Assembly (NCBI GenBank): GCA_036971715.1
Contig: JAVHJL010000003.1
Location: 1,674,001 to 1,738,000, forward strand
Source: Arthrobotrys musiformis
Taxonomy: Eukaryota > Ascomycota > Orbiliomycetes > Orbiliales > Orbiliaceae
Length of the DNA stretch: 64,000 nucleotides
Direction: 5' to 3'
This document shows, in pieces, positions 12,312 to 25,300 of this stretch. Position 1 is the stretch's first letter; every line of letters starts with the position of its first letter. A program made the translations under genes and the position numbers. The notes below the pieces were generated by a model that was not told where the DNA came from, searched no databases, and saw nothing but the letters and a program-made list of their open reading frames with translations.

Positions 12312-15300
12312 TTTATTGTATTAAATATGGAGTTCCTAGTGGTCTGGAGACTTCAGTATTGTGATTAGTAAATCAGTTAAACTTATACTGTAGTTTGAAT
12401 TCCGCAGGTTTCTGTAATGTATGATATTATTCGCCGAGACAGAATATTATTATTGCATCGATAAGTTGGGATGGAAAGGAAGAGAGGATATCAACTGCGA
12501 ATGACAAAGGCTATTTAAGCTCGGCATAACGGTAGACGCAGACGCATATGCACTTATTCAAAGCAAAGGTTTGGGCAACTAAGCTCGGCGTTGGGGGTAG
12601 TTAGCTATGTGGAACAAATTGTTCAGCATGCAGGGTGTGTATCAATCCGTTTTTCTTTCCGTCCGTGAATACTCAATCTTGCAACGACGTGACTCAGCTT
12701 TATAGCCCCAAGCCTACAACTTTGCAGCAAATTAAACCCACACAAAGGTTTCCAAAGACTCCAAACTCCGCAAGCGGAATAGAACTTTCCAGATCCCCTT
12801 CCTCGCTGATAGGACCGGTACTATAGACGGCCTTCGATTAAACGATAAGAGTTTTCTCGGCGATAGACCATCGATACCAAGCATTAGTGAAACCCGCTAG
12901 CAAAATGACATTATACTCTCTATACCAAACGCCATAGTATTAATTTTGTATTCGGAATAACCGTGTACACGTGTATTTTGAGAACAACAGGCTGCATTGC
13001 ATGCACATGTATGCTGAGAACTCGGAATTCAACACATTTTGATGTTGGAAGTTTAAGCTTGAATTAATTAGCCAATCAGAGCGTTGATGATGAGGCCATC
13101 GACCAATCAGAAAAGGGAAAGGTCCAAAAGTGGTATAGCGTCGGTACACAAATCTCAAGCTGCGTTCTAACCACGCATCTGTGTGGGCCATTTGAATTGG
13201 TCAAGCTAGGGCAAGATGAAGAGCTTAATTAAGCTTGTTATTAGGCCTAGTAGTTCCAAGTACATACCTAGGTAGTATAGTATATGCGTAGATGTATGAT
13301 ACGGAGAATTACATGTGCGTCTTTCATGAAGTGTTAGCGATGCAGCAACATCGATGCATCATGCAGAGTGATAGAAACTGTTGATAGAAGCTAGCCTAGA
13401 GCCCATAAAAGCTTCGGCGTCTTTCCACCTAAAGCATAAAACTAGTACTATAGCTCGAGATTGAGCGATATTGTATTTGCAATTGGGGGGCTTATCCAGA
13501 TCTTGATGCATAAGTATATGTACATGTAGCCATTGATTCTGGGAATTGGATCCCATTCGACAGCTGTCCCCGGGATATTGCCTACGTTCACGGTGCTCAT
13601 CTCCTAGCCGGAAATATAGTAGAAAATTATTATCCGATATCAATTGACTAGCATATTAAATCCGGGCATTGGAAACATAATTTACCTTGTGCCCCCACTG
13701 CCAAGCCTCATTGTTGAAGGCACGGCTTGTTTGCGACTTGGGGTGGCCCCCTCATGCTACCCCGCCGGCTGGAAGGTGGCCGATGGATATGCATGTATGA
13801 CCTGTCGGCACTAGTTCATTAATTAGCCTCATGTCATGTCAGAATATCGAATCCTAGGTACTCCGTATTGGTGTCGGAAACATGAAAGTAGAAATATGTT
13901 TCGCTGGCACAACTATGTTATATAAGCCACAGAACAGCAGACACCTTAGCACCCTGTGCTCTGCGCCGGAGCGGAATGTGCCAGGCCACGCCCCAGGATA
14001 CCTTCCAGTCTGGTTATCTGGCGCTTAACAATACAAGTGAGGTTTTGTGGAACGCACGCCCATACCCTGTTCAAAAATGCCCCAAAAACAACACACGTGC
14101 ATCACCTCGTGTTTTCTCTGACGGAGCTAACCGAACAGCCCCAATTCTTAACTATTCCAAGACTTTGGGATAAAGGTCTTGTCGGACCGATCAGCCCTAG
14201 GGCGGGAAAAAAGTCCCCGATACGCTGGCGCCAAATCCAATCCGCCTATGGCTTGTCTCGTAAACCCTCCAAGATGGCTTGGATATGTTTGTGATATAAG
14301 GCTCTATATACCTAGTACTGACCTGGTCCGTGTACGTGTGTTATAGTCGTATAGGGTAATCAGACCCACCAGCACCTAGCGCCACTCCGCAGCATCCCTC
14401 AAAGCGCTTGAATGAGTCTACGATTCACATTGGAGGCTATAGTGGATCTATGGATGTAAGCATAAACACAAACGTTCGGTTAACGCCTCCAAGATCCTCG
14501 CTTATAGACATGCGCATATGCACACGGATCTATTGATCCTTGGATCTGGGCGCAGCGTACCTACAGCCCACACCGATCTACTCGGGATGATACTTGGGAG
14601 CCTAGACTCAATATGATTTAAGGTTTGCTTTTCGGCATGATATAAGGCGATCTACTAATGGGTGGCCTTATTGGTTGTGTCTCAAGATACCGGATTTATG
14701 ATCGTAAATCGCGCCCATGGCAATGGTATCAATCACAGACATCGTTTAAACTTGCCACATGATGGATTGCGGATGGCTTTGACAGTCGAGGATGTCCATT
14801 AAGCCTAAGACTAGTATCAATTAATTAATTTGAAGCTATCGGAGTCTCAAATAGCTTGCGGAATAAAGATCCGAGTATACTGGTACAAAGCGCTTTTAAC
14901 GGCCGGCTATAGTAGTTTTGCATGAATACGAGGCACTTGTTACGTGAATCAACAGAAACGCTCTGGTTATCCAAACTCGATGAAGGCGAACATGTAGTGT
15001 AAAAAATTGGTTTAATAGTACTAGAATTGACGAGGAACAAAAATCTGACAAAATAAAAAACTAAAACAAAAAATGCATATGAAAATGAAAATAAAAATGA
15101 AAAGGCTCCAGGCCATTAAGCAAGAAGAGAAGTAACGAAAAGGGAAACATGGAACAATTTGGTCGAGAAGCAAACAAAAAAATAAACAGTCTATAGAAAA
15201 CATTCAAAAACGACGGAAAAGCAAAAACAAATAGTTAGCAAGAAAAAGAAACCTGGAACAAAATCCAACAATATGCTTGTGGGGAAACAACATAAGCCGC

Positions 15301-15614
15301 TTTAGTGATTATGCAAAGGTTAACAAGCGCCAAAGCGGCGATAACAACAACAGAAACAAACTCCAACCCGACAGCACAAGTAAATGCAGCAGATAATTTT
15401 GAATGAGGTCCAGAATCGATGTTAAAGCTAGAACCAAAATGCAAAGAAGCAATGAAACCCCGGACGCCGGCTAACATAGCCCAGTGCCAACAAGCTGGAG
15501 CTGCTGGCGAATTAAGCTACCCCATGTTAACCCTACGAAAAAAATGCAATGCACAGCTAGAGCCCTGCCGCAGCTGCAGACTTTTGAGACAAATCCACCA
15601 AAAACTTAGAAAGC
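12312..15614. other. Gene-poor intergenic region
   Basis: Upstream flank of the DUF7770 gene and 3' flank of the SWIM gene. Apart from a pair of CCAAT boxes I see no feature. An A-rich tract lies near 15040–15240. CTAG sites are frequent. Confidence 0.5.
13072..13110 (+). promoter_or_regulatory. Pair of CCAATCAG boxes
   Basis: CCAATCAG occurs at 13072–13079 and again at 13103–13110, 31 bp apart in the same orientation. CCAAT is the site of the fungal HAP complex. The nearest gene start is the DUF7770 gene about 760 bp away, so function is uncertain. Confidence 0.3.
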
Positions 15615-16865
15615 TTAACCCTGGATCTCTCGCAAGAGGGCTTCGAACTCCCTGGTGAACTCTCGGGAGGCCTTTTCGTGAACTGCCTGGCGGCAATCCA
15701 AAAGCGATTGGAGATAAGATTGTCCTGCGTGTGGGATCCTCCTCATGACGCCGATGGCGAAGTTTGGACAGTCTGGGGAGTAATGTCCAATTAAACGAGT
15801 GAACAAGTTCTTCTCCAGCCCTGTGCCGCTGACCATCTCCAAGCGTGGCCGGTAATCGACCTCCGAGGCATCCAAATCCATATTAATGACATTCTGGAGC
15901 ATTTTCATGAGAAGGCTGAAAGCTCTGTAGTGATTTTCGTATGACATGTCTCTACGCTCGACAATAGCCATTTCAATATCGTAGGCGAGCATTCGAAGTC
16001 TGTTGGCAACCCAAGGAACGTTTGGAGGTCCACAGTTGTCAGAGTTTGTGTCGTCGTCTTGGTAGCCAAGTCGTGGTAGGCCAGTTCTGGTGTAGTGGAT
16101 CCACCTTCGGAAGGTGTAATCAATTTGCTTGTCAAGATGCTTAAAATATGTCTTTGTGCATGGATCTACTGGGGCTTCTTTCCGTAAGTCAGCGAAAAAT
16201 TCGGGTTTGGAGATTGCCAATCGATATACCGCACCTGCAAGGGAAGGAGAAGTGGAGAGATATTCGTCTGAATATTGACTCATTGGGTACTCAGAGGATG
16301 AATCCATGTGGCGGATCATATCTCTGGCTTGGTCGGAAACAGACCACTCTCCCGGGCCGGAGAAGGTCCAATTGTGAGATTGGGCGATGAGGGCAAGTCC
16401 TGTAGACTTTAGTTGATGATAAGGCGCCGTATGGGAGCGTAGACAATGCCCGTCGATGCGGAGAGGCAATGTACCCGTCATATCTTCTAGTTCCTCGTCT
16501 TTGTAACTAAGTACATTATCGAGAATATAGAATATATGACGGCATGCCCTTTCCGCTTCAATGTAGTCTCTACAAGTGCATGTTGGGTATTCGTATTTGC
16601 TCCCCTCAGGGCCAATGGAGACCTTGGCTTCGAATGGGCCTAAAACGAACCCATCTTGGGGAGGAAACGTATTGAGGTTGAAAGTAAAATATCTTCCTTC
16701 CTTGCAGTTTACGAAGTAATTCGAATGGATTCCCTCCTCTGCCCAACCCCACTGCTGCCTGGTAAGATTGTTGGATCTATTGTAAACCCCGGCTTGCCCT
16801 TCAATGTATTTGGACGGGCTGTCTCGACGACTACGCCTCGCGTATGAAGATGAAGAGGAGTTCAT
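15615..16865 (-). CDS. SWIM-type zinc-finger protein
   Basis: Single exon, 416 residues. A C-x-C-x9-C-x-H pattern (C96, C98, C108, H110; CTCRDYIEAERACRH) fits the SWIM zinc finger, a small zinc-binding module found in MULE transposases, bacterial helicases and a few regulators. The rest has no transposase catalytic region that I can see. The C-terminal half is helical and acidic/basic mixed (…KASREFTREFEALLREIQG). The head is Ser/Arg-rich. It is flanked by long gene-free DNA. It may be a fungal regulator or a domesticated transposase piece; I cannot tell which from sequence alone. The start at 16865 gives the longest frame and nothing in frame precedes it. Confidence 0.7.
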   Translation of the reverse strand: MNSSSSSYARRSRRDSPSKYIEGQAGVYNRSNNLTRQQWGWAEEGIHSNYFVNCKEGRYFTFNLNTFPPQDGFVLGPFEAKVSIGPEGSKYEYPTCTCRDYIEAERACRHIFYILDNVLSYKDEELEDMTGTLPLRIDGHCLRSHTAPYHQLKSTGLALIAQSHNWTFSGPGEWSVSDQARDMIRHMDSSSEYPMSQYSDEYLSTSPSLAGAVYRLAISKPEFFADLRKEAPVDPCTKTYFKHLDKQIDYTFRRWIHYTRTGLPRLGYQDDDTNSDNCGPPNVPWVANRLRMLAYDIEMAIVERRDMSYENHYRAFSLLMKMLQNVINMDLDASEVDYRPRLEMVSGTGLEKNLFTRLIGHYSPDCPNFAIGVMRRIPHAGQSYLQSLLDCRQAVHEKASREFTREFEALLREIQG

Positions 16866-19800
16866 GATCTTGGATTTTGGAAATATTTATAGTTTCTTTG
16901 TGCGATTATAATTCAAGGGTTTAATTGTCAAAAGTCGATTTCGAAATGCGGATGTCTTGAGAGCTGAATTATAAAGGGTAGTTTAAAGGGAAATAAGAGG
17001 ACTAGAGTGGTTCTGGGGAAGTAGATATACTCGGTATGTGGATTCTGTGGCTCTTTTGTCGGATATAGCGTGATGGTAGTGAAGACATATGAATGGACGA
17101 GAGATATCACATACGGTTATATAGAAGAATGTCATTGTCGCTTTCAGGTCTGGCTACCATAGGATTGCAAAAGGACGCCTCTGTACAGCCTACTTCGAGC
17201 TCGTGCAATTTGGAGTTCAATTCCTTGATCAATAAGATAAAAAGTTATCTAGACCAATAGGATTACAGGATCTGATAGTCTTAGCACAATCCATCGTCGC
17301 GCGACAATGGTCATTGTTGGAGATGCCGAACGATGTCCCAGGGTTTTAGCATATGTGGCAGTGGTGAAAAAACTAAGGCAGACAAATTTATTGCATTTTT
17401 AAAATATTGTCTCCTCGAGATAGATCGGGGGCACCACCCTGGGGTCTCGGGAGGGGGGTCAATTTGCCCCATAATGAAGGATCGATTGATCTTAAGTTGA
17501 CATGTTCCAGATAGGGGAGTCGCCTTCTTTTCCCTGACATCAAATGGGAGCATATTGCTTGTCAAGCCATACTCCAAGCTCCATATGCCATGGAGCTAGC
17601 TACGAAAGCTTTGGGTGTTCGTAATTGACCAACCCAGGACTTTTTGTCGTGCCACATTGGCATGGACTAGCCGGGATTCTATATCGTGGCCAGTGGAGCC
17701 GGTAAAAAATGTGTTGCAAAAGTTGCAAGTTGAACCACATTGGAATGCAGCATACCAGTGCTCCAACCACGCGGTGATTCCGCAATGCTCAATCAGCCTG
17801 GGATCGAGCCTTTAGCTTGTGGTTTGACATATCACCTTTTCTTTTTTATTTGTTTCACGAACCTTGATACGTACCTCTCGGTTCATCTCGAGAGGAAGCT
17901 TGTTCTTGCCTTTGGATCTGGAGCTCTTTTGGGCAGTTTTCGTCCCATTCGGAGTCAAACCTTGCAGTTAACGCATAAACATCAACTGTTTAGCGTGCGG
18001 CGGTGAACCAGGGGCCCTCTAGTAATTAGGCGCCAAATTTGCTATGCCATGAAGGGTTTTGGTAGAAAACGTGACTGTCCCCCCTCTTCAATGAGGGGAT
18101 TTAGCTTTCTGAGCCTGCTCTTTGCGTGGTAAAACTTCAAGATTTTGCTAGCTTGATAAGTTCCCTGTTTCCCACGATATGCACGACACTGCAGCTAGAT
18201 GCTGCGGTCGGGCTTTGTAACCGGTCAGAGGGGAAAAAAATCCGCCTAAATATTGGCCCTCGATGAACATAAAATAGCTGGTTTAGCTATAGGCGCACTT
18301 CAATGAGTCGAGTATACGGTACCGAGGAACCCGTACCTTTGCGGCCCAGTATTTTACTCCTACTAATATGCCGTATATTAGATAATGGCAACATTATACT
18401 GCCCCACTATTGCAAATACTTTGCATTGGGGGCATGACCGACTGTGAGCGTCGAGGAGCCCTCGGGAAGCCCAACCCGTACTATAGGGTGCAAGGTGGAA
18501 GACCTATGGCCCCGAAATATCTCGAGTGGCACAGGATCCGTATCCAGCTTTAAAAATTCTCGCTAACTAGGATAAATTTACATGTGTACCCATTGGGCTG
18601 GAATAGGCTGCTACTGGCTTGAGAAAAGCAAAGGGCTCCCAATTAGCTAGCTTAAAGGTCCAGCTACTCGGAATTATCCTTCACAACCTCGCGTTAGTGT
18701 ATGCATCCTCCAACAGGTGTGCTTCGGCGACGCCTGCGCTAGTGATCCGCTCCTTACGCTAGAACCCCTAATTTAGCTCAATATATCAGCTGAATCAATG
18801 AAGGTATTTCAGAATTGACGTAGAGTCCTCGTCATGGATTCATAGCGGGGACGTATTGTTGCCTTCCAATGCTCAGAGGATCTAAATTCGAATATTCCGT
18901 GCATGGTGGGGCCTGCAGCTGCCCCTCCAATATAATAGCTAGTTGCGTATGATAAAAAGTGTTTCAAAGCCGCGGCTCGGAGACAGCGTAGCATAGTGCC
19001 CGTGCTACAGGGCAGCCGCGAATCGGGCAGCAAAAGCATAGTGCCGGCAAGCCTAACCAACAATAAGTTTACCATGTTCGCTATGCGCATATATATGGGT
19101 GCCTGGTACACCCCCAAAACCGGGCGAGCCAGAGTTCTAGGCGTTTGACGCTAGCACCCGGTATGTACGAATTGTAGTCCTGAGCCTGGGTATGTATATC
19201 CCAGCGCTCTGGTCCAGATCCGGTATATTAATTTGAAGGCCCCTTTATCATACATCGTGCATGATAGGCGGGGCCGAATACTGGATGCCTCAGGAGCGCC
19301 TGGTCTCGAGGCTAGGATGCCTATGGAGTATCGATCCAAGTAGGATATGTTAAGCCAAATTGAGTTGGCTCGGCTGTAAAGAGCACTGCCCATCTAGGAT
19401 CGGGTAGGTTATTCGGTTGTCCGGTACGTTTACTAGTAGGCCGGCCTAGGAATTTGCATTGGTCATATGTGATTCAGGCTAGCGTCGATATCGCGTGATG
19501 CGATGCGAAATGGTTAATTGCGACAATGCACTGGGCGATAAAATTAATTTGGGCTGGGGTCGAGAGTAGATTATCCAATTGTTCTTATTGTAGGGATCTG
19601 TAGACACATCGCGCATGCATCGTACGTGTATCGCGCCGCTAGCTTGAGATCCCTTTTTGTAGTACTAGAGTGCCCCTTCTGGTACCATTGTGTACATGCA
19701 TATATACTGGGAACTGAATTCATGAATACGAGACCTATAAAGCTCTGGAGCTGAATGCAACTAGCCCGGTAATCATGACATCATATAGGATAAGTATTCC

Positions 19801-22381
19801 AATCAATCCCATGGGATCCCACGTTTCAAAGATCGACCGGAATTCCTTCACCTTACCCGCGAGCTGTCAAATTTAAAGCTTTAAAGTATCCACAAATCAG
19901 TCATAAACAATAGCGCCAATAACTACGCGCTGACGTCTCGTTCCGGGCCTAGGTGCCTGTACAATACTAGGGCAGCTAGGCGCATGTACAGTATCTATGC
20001 ATCTGTGCATGCTAGCTATAGCCTCGAATCCACGCGCTGATGGGGGCAGAGTGCTGGCGCGAGTTCATTCATGATCATATGGTCATGTGTATATCCGCCG
20101 CAGCTGTTGAGCATTGGCATTCATTCGAGCAATAGACGATCCTAAAGGCACCTTCAATTTAAAAGATAGTGGGACATTACAGTTTGCATTAGCGAATAAC
20201 CTCGAGTTTTTGTCGACGCCAGGGCGAGTATCATGGTTATGATCGTGTGGATCCAGCTACTTGGGCGCTAGCACCGTCAACGGCATATAAACGAGGTTTT
20301 GAACAATGGAACAATAAAGACTGTTTACCCAATCAACTAGTATATATCTGTTTAATTTCTTTGTGCCCAAAGACTAGCGTTGAATTGCGGCTCCTTTGAA
20401 GCTCCAGAGCTCGTGCATGGCCATAAATTTCGTGAAACGGTTGTTGTAACATCTCTAAACAGGCGAAACAGCACGGCGCTTGTATCGAAAACCGCGTTGT
20501 TGATGTTGGAATCAGAAAGTTGTGTTGAAATTTCAACCTCATCTCAACACAGTTTGTCGGCAGACCAGAACAGGCAATTGTCGTCGTGTTCTCCACCAAG
20601 GAGGCTGTACCTTCGATGGTGTGGGAGATATCTGAAGCCACACTTTATGCGAGACCCTGAATTGCAGGTAACGTGATATCGAGTGTGGGTGGTTTCACTT
20701 GTGATTTCGTATCAAGGCAGATTCAGATTCAGATTTGCGTCATAAAGGTCTAAACTTGTTCTCGAAGTTCTAGAAGAACTGGATGTTGGTAGACAATCGG
20801 TATCGATAATTGTGCATGTGGATCCATGGCCACCGACCAGGTACGACGCAACTACGATTTCTATATATATCCTCTCGAATCCTCTCGCCCAGGTTCATGG
20901 CCCAATCATACCACCCTGCAAGGTACCTGAGTGCTTAGGTGTGCAAGTAGGATACATAGTGGGTGCTAGTACCATACAGATCCCTATAGCAGTTGAGATT
21001 ACCATGTGTATTTGGACCGGGCCAGCTGAGAATCCTCGGCCCTACAGATATTAATATTCAGTGTAACGACAATGACCTCCATCGTGTGTACACATAACAA
21101 TTATATCCACACACGCACCTCGGGACTCAAACGCGATTCAAGGATCTAGCTGACCAGATCACGTCTACGGACCAATGAGCTCCCCGATCTCGGTGGTACT
21201 CCAAAAGACGTCGACACGATTTGGAAACCAATCAAATCGGAAAGCTTTGAAAGGCCCGAAAGACCTTTCCAACAATCGAATCCGACAAGTGGGTCCGAGC
21301 CTTATCGGACACAGAGCGCGAGGGATCCTATCAATACCGGATTTTGACAATTCGAATGACAGGTAATGCAGCTGCGCCCACCCACCTTTATATAAAAAAT
21401 TTTTCCCCGAGTTCCTCTCACCAAACATCGTGACTAATTTGATTGCTTCCAATGGCTGCTTTTATGTTAGCTCTATCGCTTATTTTCGGCAATTGCGTAA
21501 GGTAGCAAAGAAATGCTCATATCGATGCTCGAACAGAGTCCCGATGACCTTGGGCCTTGGCCTTGAGACATGGCTACCGTTGAGAGCTCGGATCTGGGGT
21601 AACAAGGCCTAAGGCTGGCTAGCCTGACCCACAGAAACTATGGGGTCTGGTCACGATGTCTGTGCGATTTTGTTGGGCCTGATAGGATGCTACGGTGCGT
21701 GTCCTCCCTTCTTCGACCTCCCGCGATGCATTCTGGACCTGCCATCCAGTAAAATGGTCTGTGATTGATCCAGGGACATGATGTGAGGCGGGTACCTGGT
21801 CTGAGCCGAATGCAGCAGGTGGTGTTCGTGTTCATGTTCGTTTCGCTCGATAAACTTGGGTCTTATGCCTTGGGACGGGTCAGGTGCATGGGTTTTTTTT
21901 CATCGCAGAGATGTTTTTCGAGCAAATATCCGGGCTTAATCTTGCATATCACTATCCCGACAGAATTTTCGGCCCTATCACGATCACGCTTTCCTTCCTC
22001 TTAAGCTCTTTCCCTGCGGGTTTAGTCTAGTCTAGTTCGGTCAAGCTTAGGCCTGTCGCAGCGCCATCGCACTTGCACTCTCGCAGAGGGCCTGCCCTGC
22101 CCAGAGTATATAGCTTCAAATTCCCCAGAATTTCCAAACTTGCTGTGCGAAAAACGCGTTTCCAACCGCATCTTACCGCCATTTTCCTCACCAACGAAAC
22201 AGCAGACCCCAAACTTGCCCTAACTATCCGTATAGAGAAAACTATCGGCGAAAAATAGCTGCCCCTTTGGAATCATAATCAGACCATCAGCTAGCAGCTT
22301 TCTGGTCTGGTCGGCGTTACCGTGTTCGTTTTTTAAGACCGAGTCATCGTGCACCGAATTCTCCGAGGAGTAGAAAAGTAG
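16866..22381. other. Large gene-poor region, CTAG-rich
   Basis: About 5.5 kb with no supported gene. By hand I count about 16 CTAG sites between 19081 and 20340, roughly three times chance. It includes one copy of a 24-nt sequence repeated at 26398, and an 8-bp inverted repeat (19592–19599 with 19647–19654). The last few hundred bases are the promoter and leader of the ARO80-like gene. Confidence 0.5.
19292..19315 (+). repeat. 24-nt dispersed repeat, copy 1
   Basis: AGGAGCGCCTGGTCTCGAGG followed by CTAG is identical to 26398–26421 about 7 kb away. The flanks differ. It may be a relic of a dispersed element. Confidence 0.5.
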
Positions 22382-25300
22382 ATGAGTAGCCACGCCTACC
22401 CGCAAGCTCCACCACTCCCGAGTCCAACCGCTGGACTCCAGACCCTTCCTAGTGGTAGCAGCAATGATTTTCGAGGCTCTGGTGTAACACCACCCGTAAC
22501 GCATAAACGGTAAGCCCTACCGGATACATTTCGGGTCCACGTCTGGGGACTCCGACCGTGATGTTGAGGCTGATGCTGATGTAAACTCGTGTATTCATTT
22601 AGGTCTTATCAGGTATGCTTAAATACATCTTCATCGTCGTCGCCACCATCGTCGACATCTTTCATCCCCTCTTTCTTTTGAAAATCGATATATCCGACGT
22701 AGATCTCGCTAACATTCTGTCCATGGTCGCACCTAACAGGCGTGTATCCCTTGTCGTCGTAGAAAAGTCCGTTGTGATCTTGGAAGCGTTGAAGCGCCCC
22801 ATAGTCCACCATGTGTCCGATGCCGCCGGGAAAGTAAAGAATGCTTCTTTTCAGCCACTCGGCGGAGGGGCCCCGGCGAACTGACGGGTTCCGGTGGCGA
22901 TGATGATGGGCCGAGCCGGAAGAAGTTGAAGGAGGATACACCGAAGAGGACTGTAGTTGGCCCCACCGTTCTACCCACGACATTGCCTACAAAGCCAGGC
23001 CATTCGAGGTCTCAAAGTGTATCCGTATCAAGCGCAGGAGAGTTCGTATCGCGACCTCGTCAAAGACCAAATGGTAGAAACAGCCTCCCCGAGCCAGGCG
23101 ATTACTTTGAAAGCCAAGATGGCGACAGAGATATCGATCCTACTCTAGCTGCACAGTCTTTTACTGAGACAGCTCAGGCCGCTACGAATTCGGCCTCGAC
23201 TCTTCTTAATACTGAGATATACAATACTCCAGATGCGCTAGCCCTTCTGTTCGAGGCCGTCGGCAGGTCATCTCACATCTCGCCTATCAATCATCCTTCT
23301 ACATCGGCGACTTCAAGTGCACCTAGACGAAGCTTTGATCGTAAGAATTCCTCTCCATCCGCCGCAACAGCTGCCTCCCCAACTATTGCAGAGCCTGGGA
23401 ACATGCGCCCTCCCCCACCCAAGAGTAGTACTTCATCGTGTGACTCGCGTGGCGTGAGGTTTCAAGATGGATCTGTCAGCCCGAAAGTGAACCGGAATCA
23501 TATCAACAATCTTTCCATCCACTCAAAGAGGAACCGACGGCTCACGGGGAGGGAAATGAGTCCATCTCGCAGTCGGGTGCTTTTGGCTGATGAAGATGAT
23601 GTTCCAGAATCCATCCTCGACCCTACCTTAATTAGCAACATTGAGGATTCTGATGAAGAGGAGAACATATTGGAGGAACATGGCGTAGAGAATGGCCCCA
23701 CAATGGACCCGAAGTCCCCGACATCGCCTACGTCGGCCCACCCGAGTACTTCTTCGTCAAGGACTAAGGACGACGACCCATTCAAGATGTACCCCCAGGA
23801 TTCGATTGCCGTGTCACTCAAAGCCTGGGCCAAATATCGGTTTGTCATCGCAGGATGGTTTACGCCCCAGGAAGCCTTGTTGTATATGACATATTTTTAT
23901 AACCACATGGCACCAATGAGTCCTATCTTTACTGGCTACTATTCTGATCCGTCAACCCACGAGGAGCTGGTAACGACAGAGCCGGTACTAGCCACAACTC
24001 TTTTGACGTTAGCCTCCCGTTACTGTCTTCTTCCGGGCGCTGGTGGCCTCTCTAGATCCTACGCTATCCACGACAAGCTCTGGAGGAACCTTCAAAGTTT
24101 GTTCCAAAGATTGATGTGGGGAAGCGAGAAGCGGATGAGGACCATGGGGACTGTACTCGCCCTTGTTGCGCTCACGGAATGGCATTGCAGAGGATTGCAT
24201 TTCCCCGGGGAAGATGATGGGGAATATGCAGGACTTGGTGGCTTCGGCTTGCCTGAGGATAAACCGGAACGGGATGACGATGGTGAATCTAGCACCGCCA
24301 ACAAGTATGTTGTCGAGGGCCTTGGGGACAGTATCGGCAACCTCCTTGAACCTGCTTACAGGAGCGATCGCATGAGCTGGTAAGTTATCTCTAGCTTCAT
24401 TTATCTTGATACCAATATTGACAGCTAGCTTAGGATGTTGTTGGGAAATTCCCTCGCTCTAGCCTATGAGCTTGGAGTTTTTGACGAGAACGATGAGGAT
24501 AACGCCAATCGCCCAATCGGTGGCGTTGAAAACAACCACCCATCTGCTTCCAAGCTCGTCGCGAAGCCAAGCACCGCAACAGTCCAAAGGATTTTGGTGA
24601 TATCCGTCATGCACCTTGCAAGCAGGCTCGGCTGGACGAGCATGATTCCACGTCATATATCTGTTACGGTATTGTTTAGAGGGAAACAACGCTCTCCGTT
24701 CCTACAACAGCAACTTCAAAATGGTGCCCCGGAGCCTGTTGACGCGGACGAACCTCCTTCCTTGACAGCTACACCTGTGCAGGATCTCGTACTCCAATCC
24801 TGGGTGGAGTTGACTTCCCTCATGAAGTCCGCTTCAGAGCTCCTCTTCCCATCTCGGAAGGCAACCAAAATGGTTCTACGAACAGGCCGATATACGCAAC
24901 TCCTCGAGCATTTCCAGCCGCTGTTGAGAGCATGGAGACGTGAATTCGACAATTTGACGATTGAAGAGCCGATGCGATCGATTATGAGAGTCGAATTTGA
25001 ATACCTTCGATTATATGTCAATAGTTTGGCCTTGCAAGCAGTTGTGGATAGGTGCACAAACACTAACCTAAATCCCAACCATCTTAATGGGAGCTCGAAA
25101 AAGAGCAAGGAGGGAGCAACACCGATAGACTTGAACGGAAACCCTACGATCACCCCTGCAACCTTCCTAGCGCCTCCCCCAGTCATGGCTTCCAATCCTG
25201 GCTATGCGACCCTCATGCAAATATGTGCAGGTGATGAGGAATATATCAAGGAGGTAGTCGACGCGTCCCGCTGTCTTCTCCTGACGGTCATCAGAAAGCT

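Noticed and set aside
19592..19654. 8-bp inverted repeat (AGGGATCT … AGATCCCT)
   Set aside because: Arms are short, the 47-nt spacer has no strong structure and no duplication flanks it; chance is likely in 5 kb of palindrome-rich DNA.
20333..20641. Minus-strand open frame of 102 codons
   Set aside because: No recognisable motif, no consistent splice partners and no codon bias like that of neighbouring genes.
22609..22983. Minus-strand open frame over the zinc-cluster exon
   Set aside because: Shadow of the Zn2Cys6 exon; the plus strand has the full six-cysteine pattern and correct splice sites.
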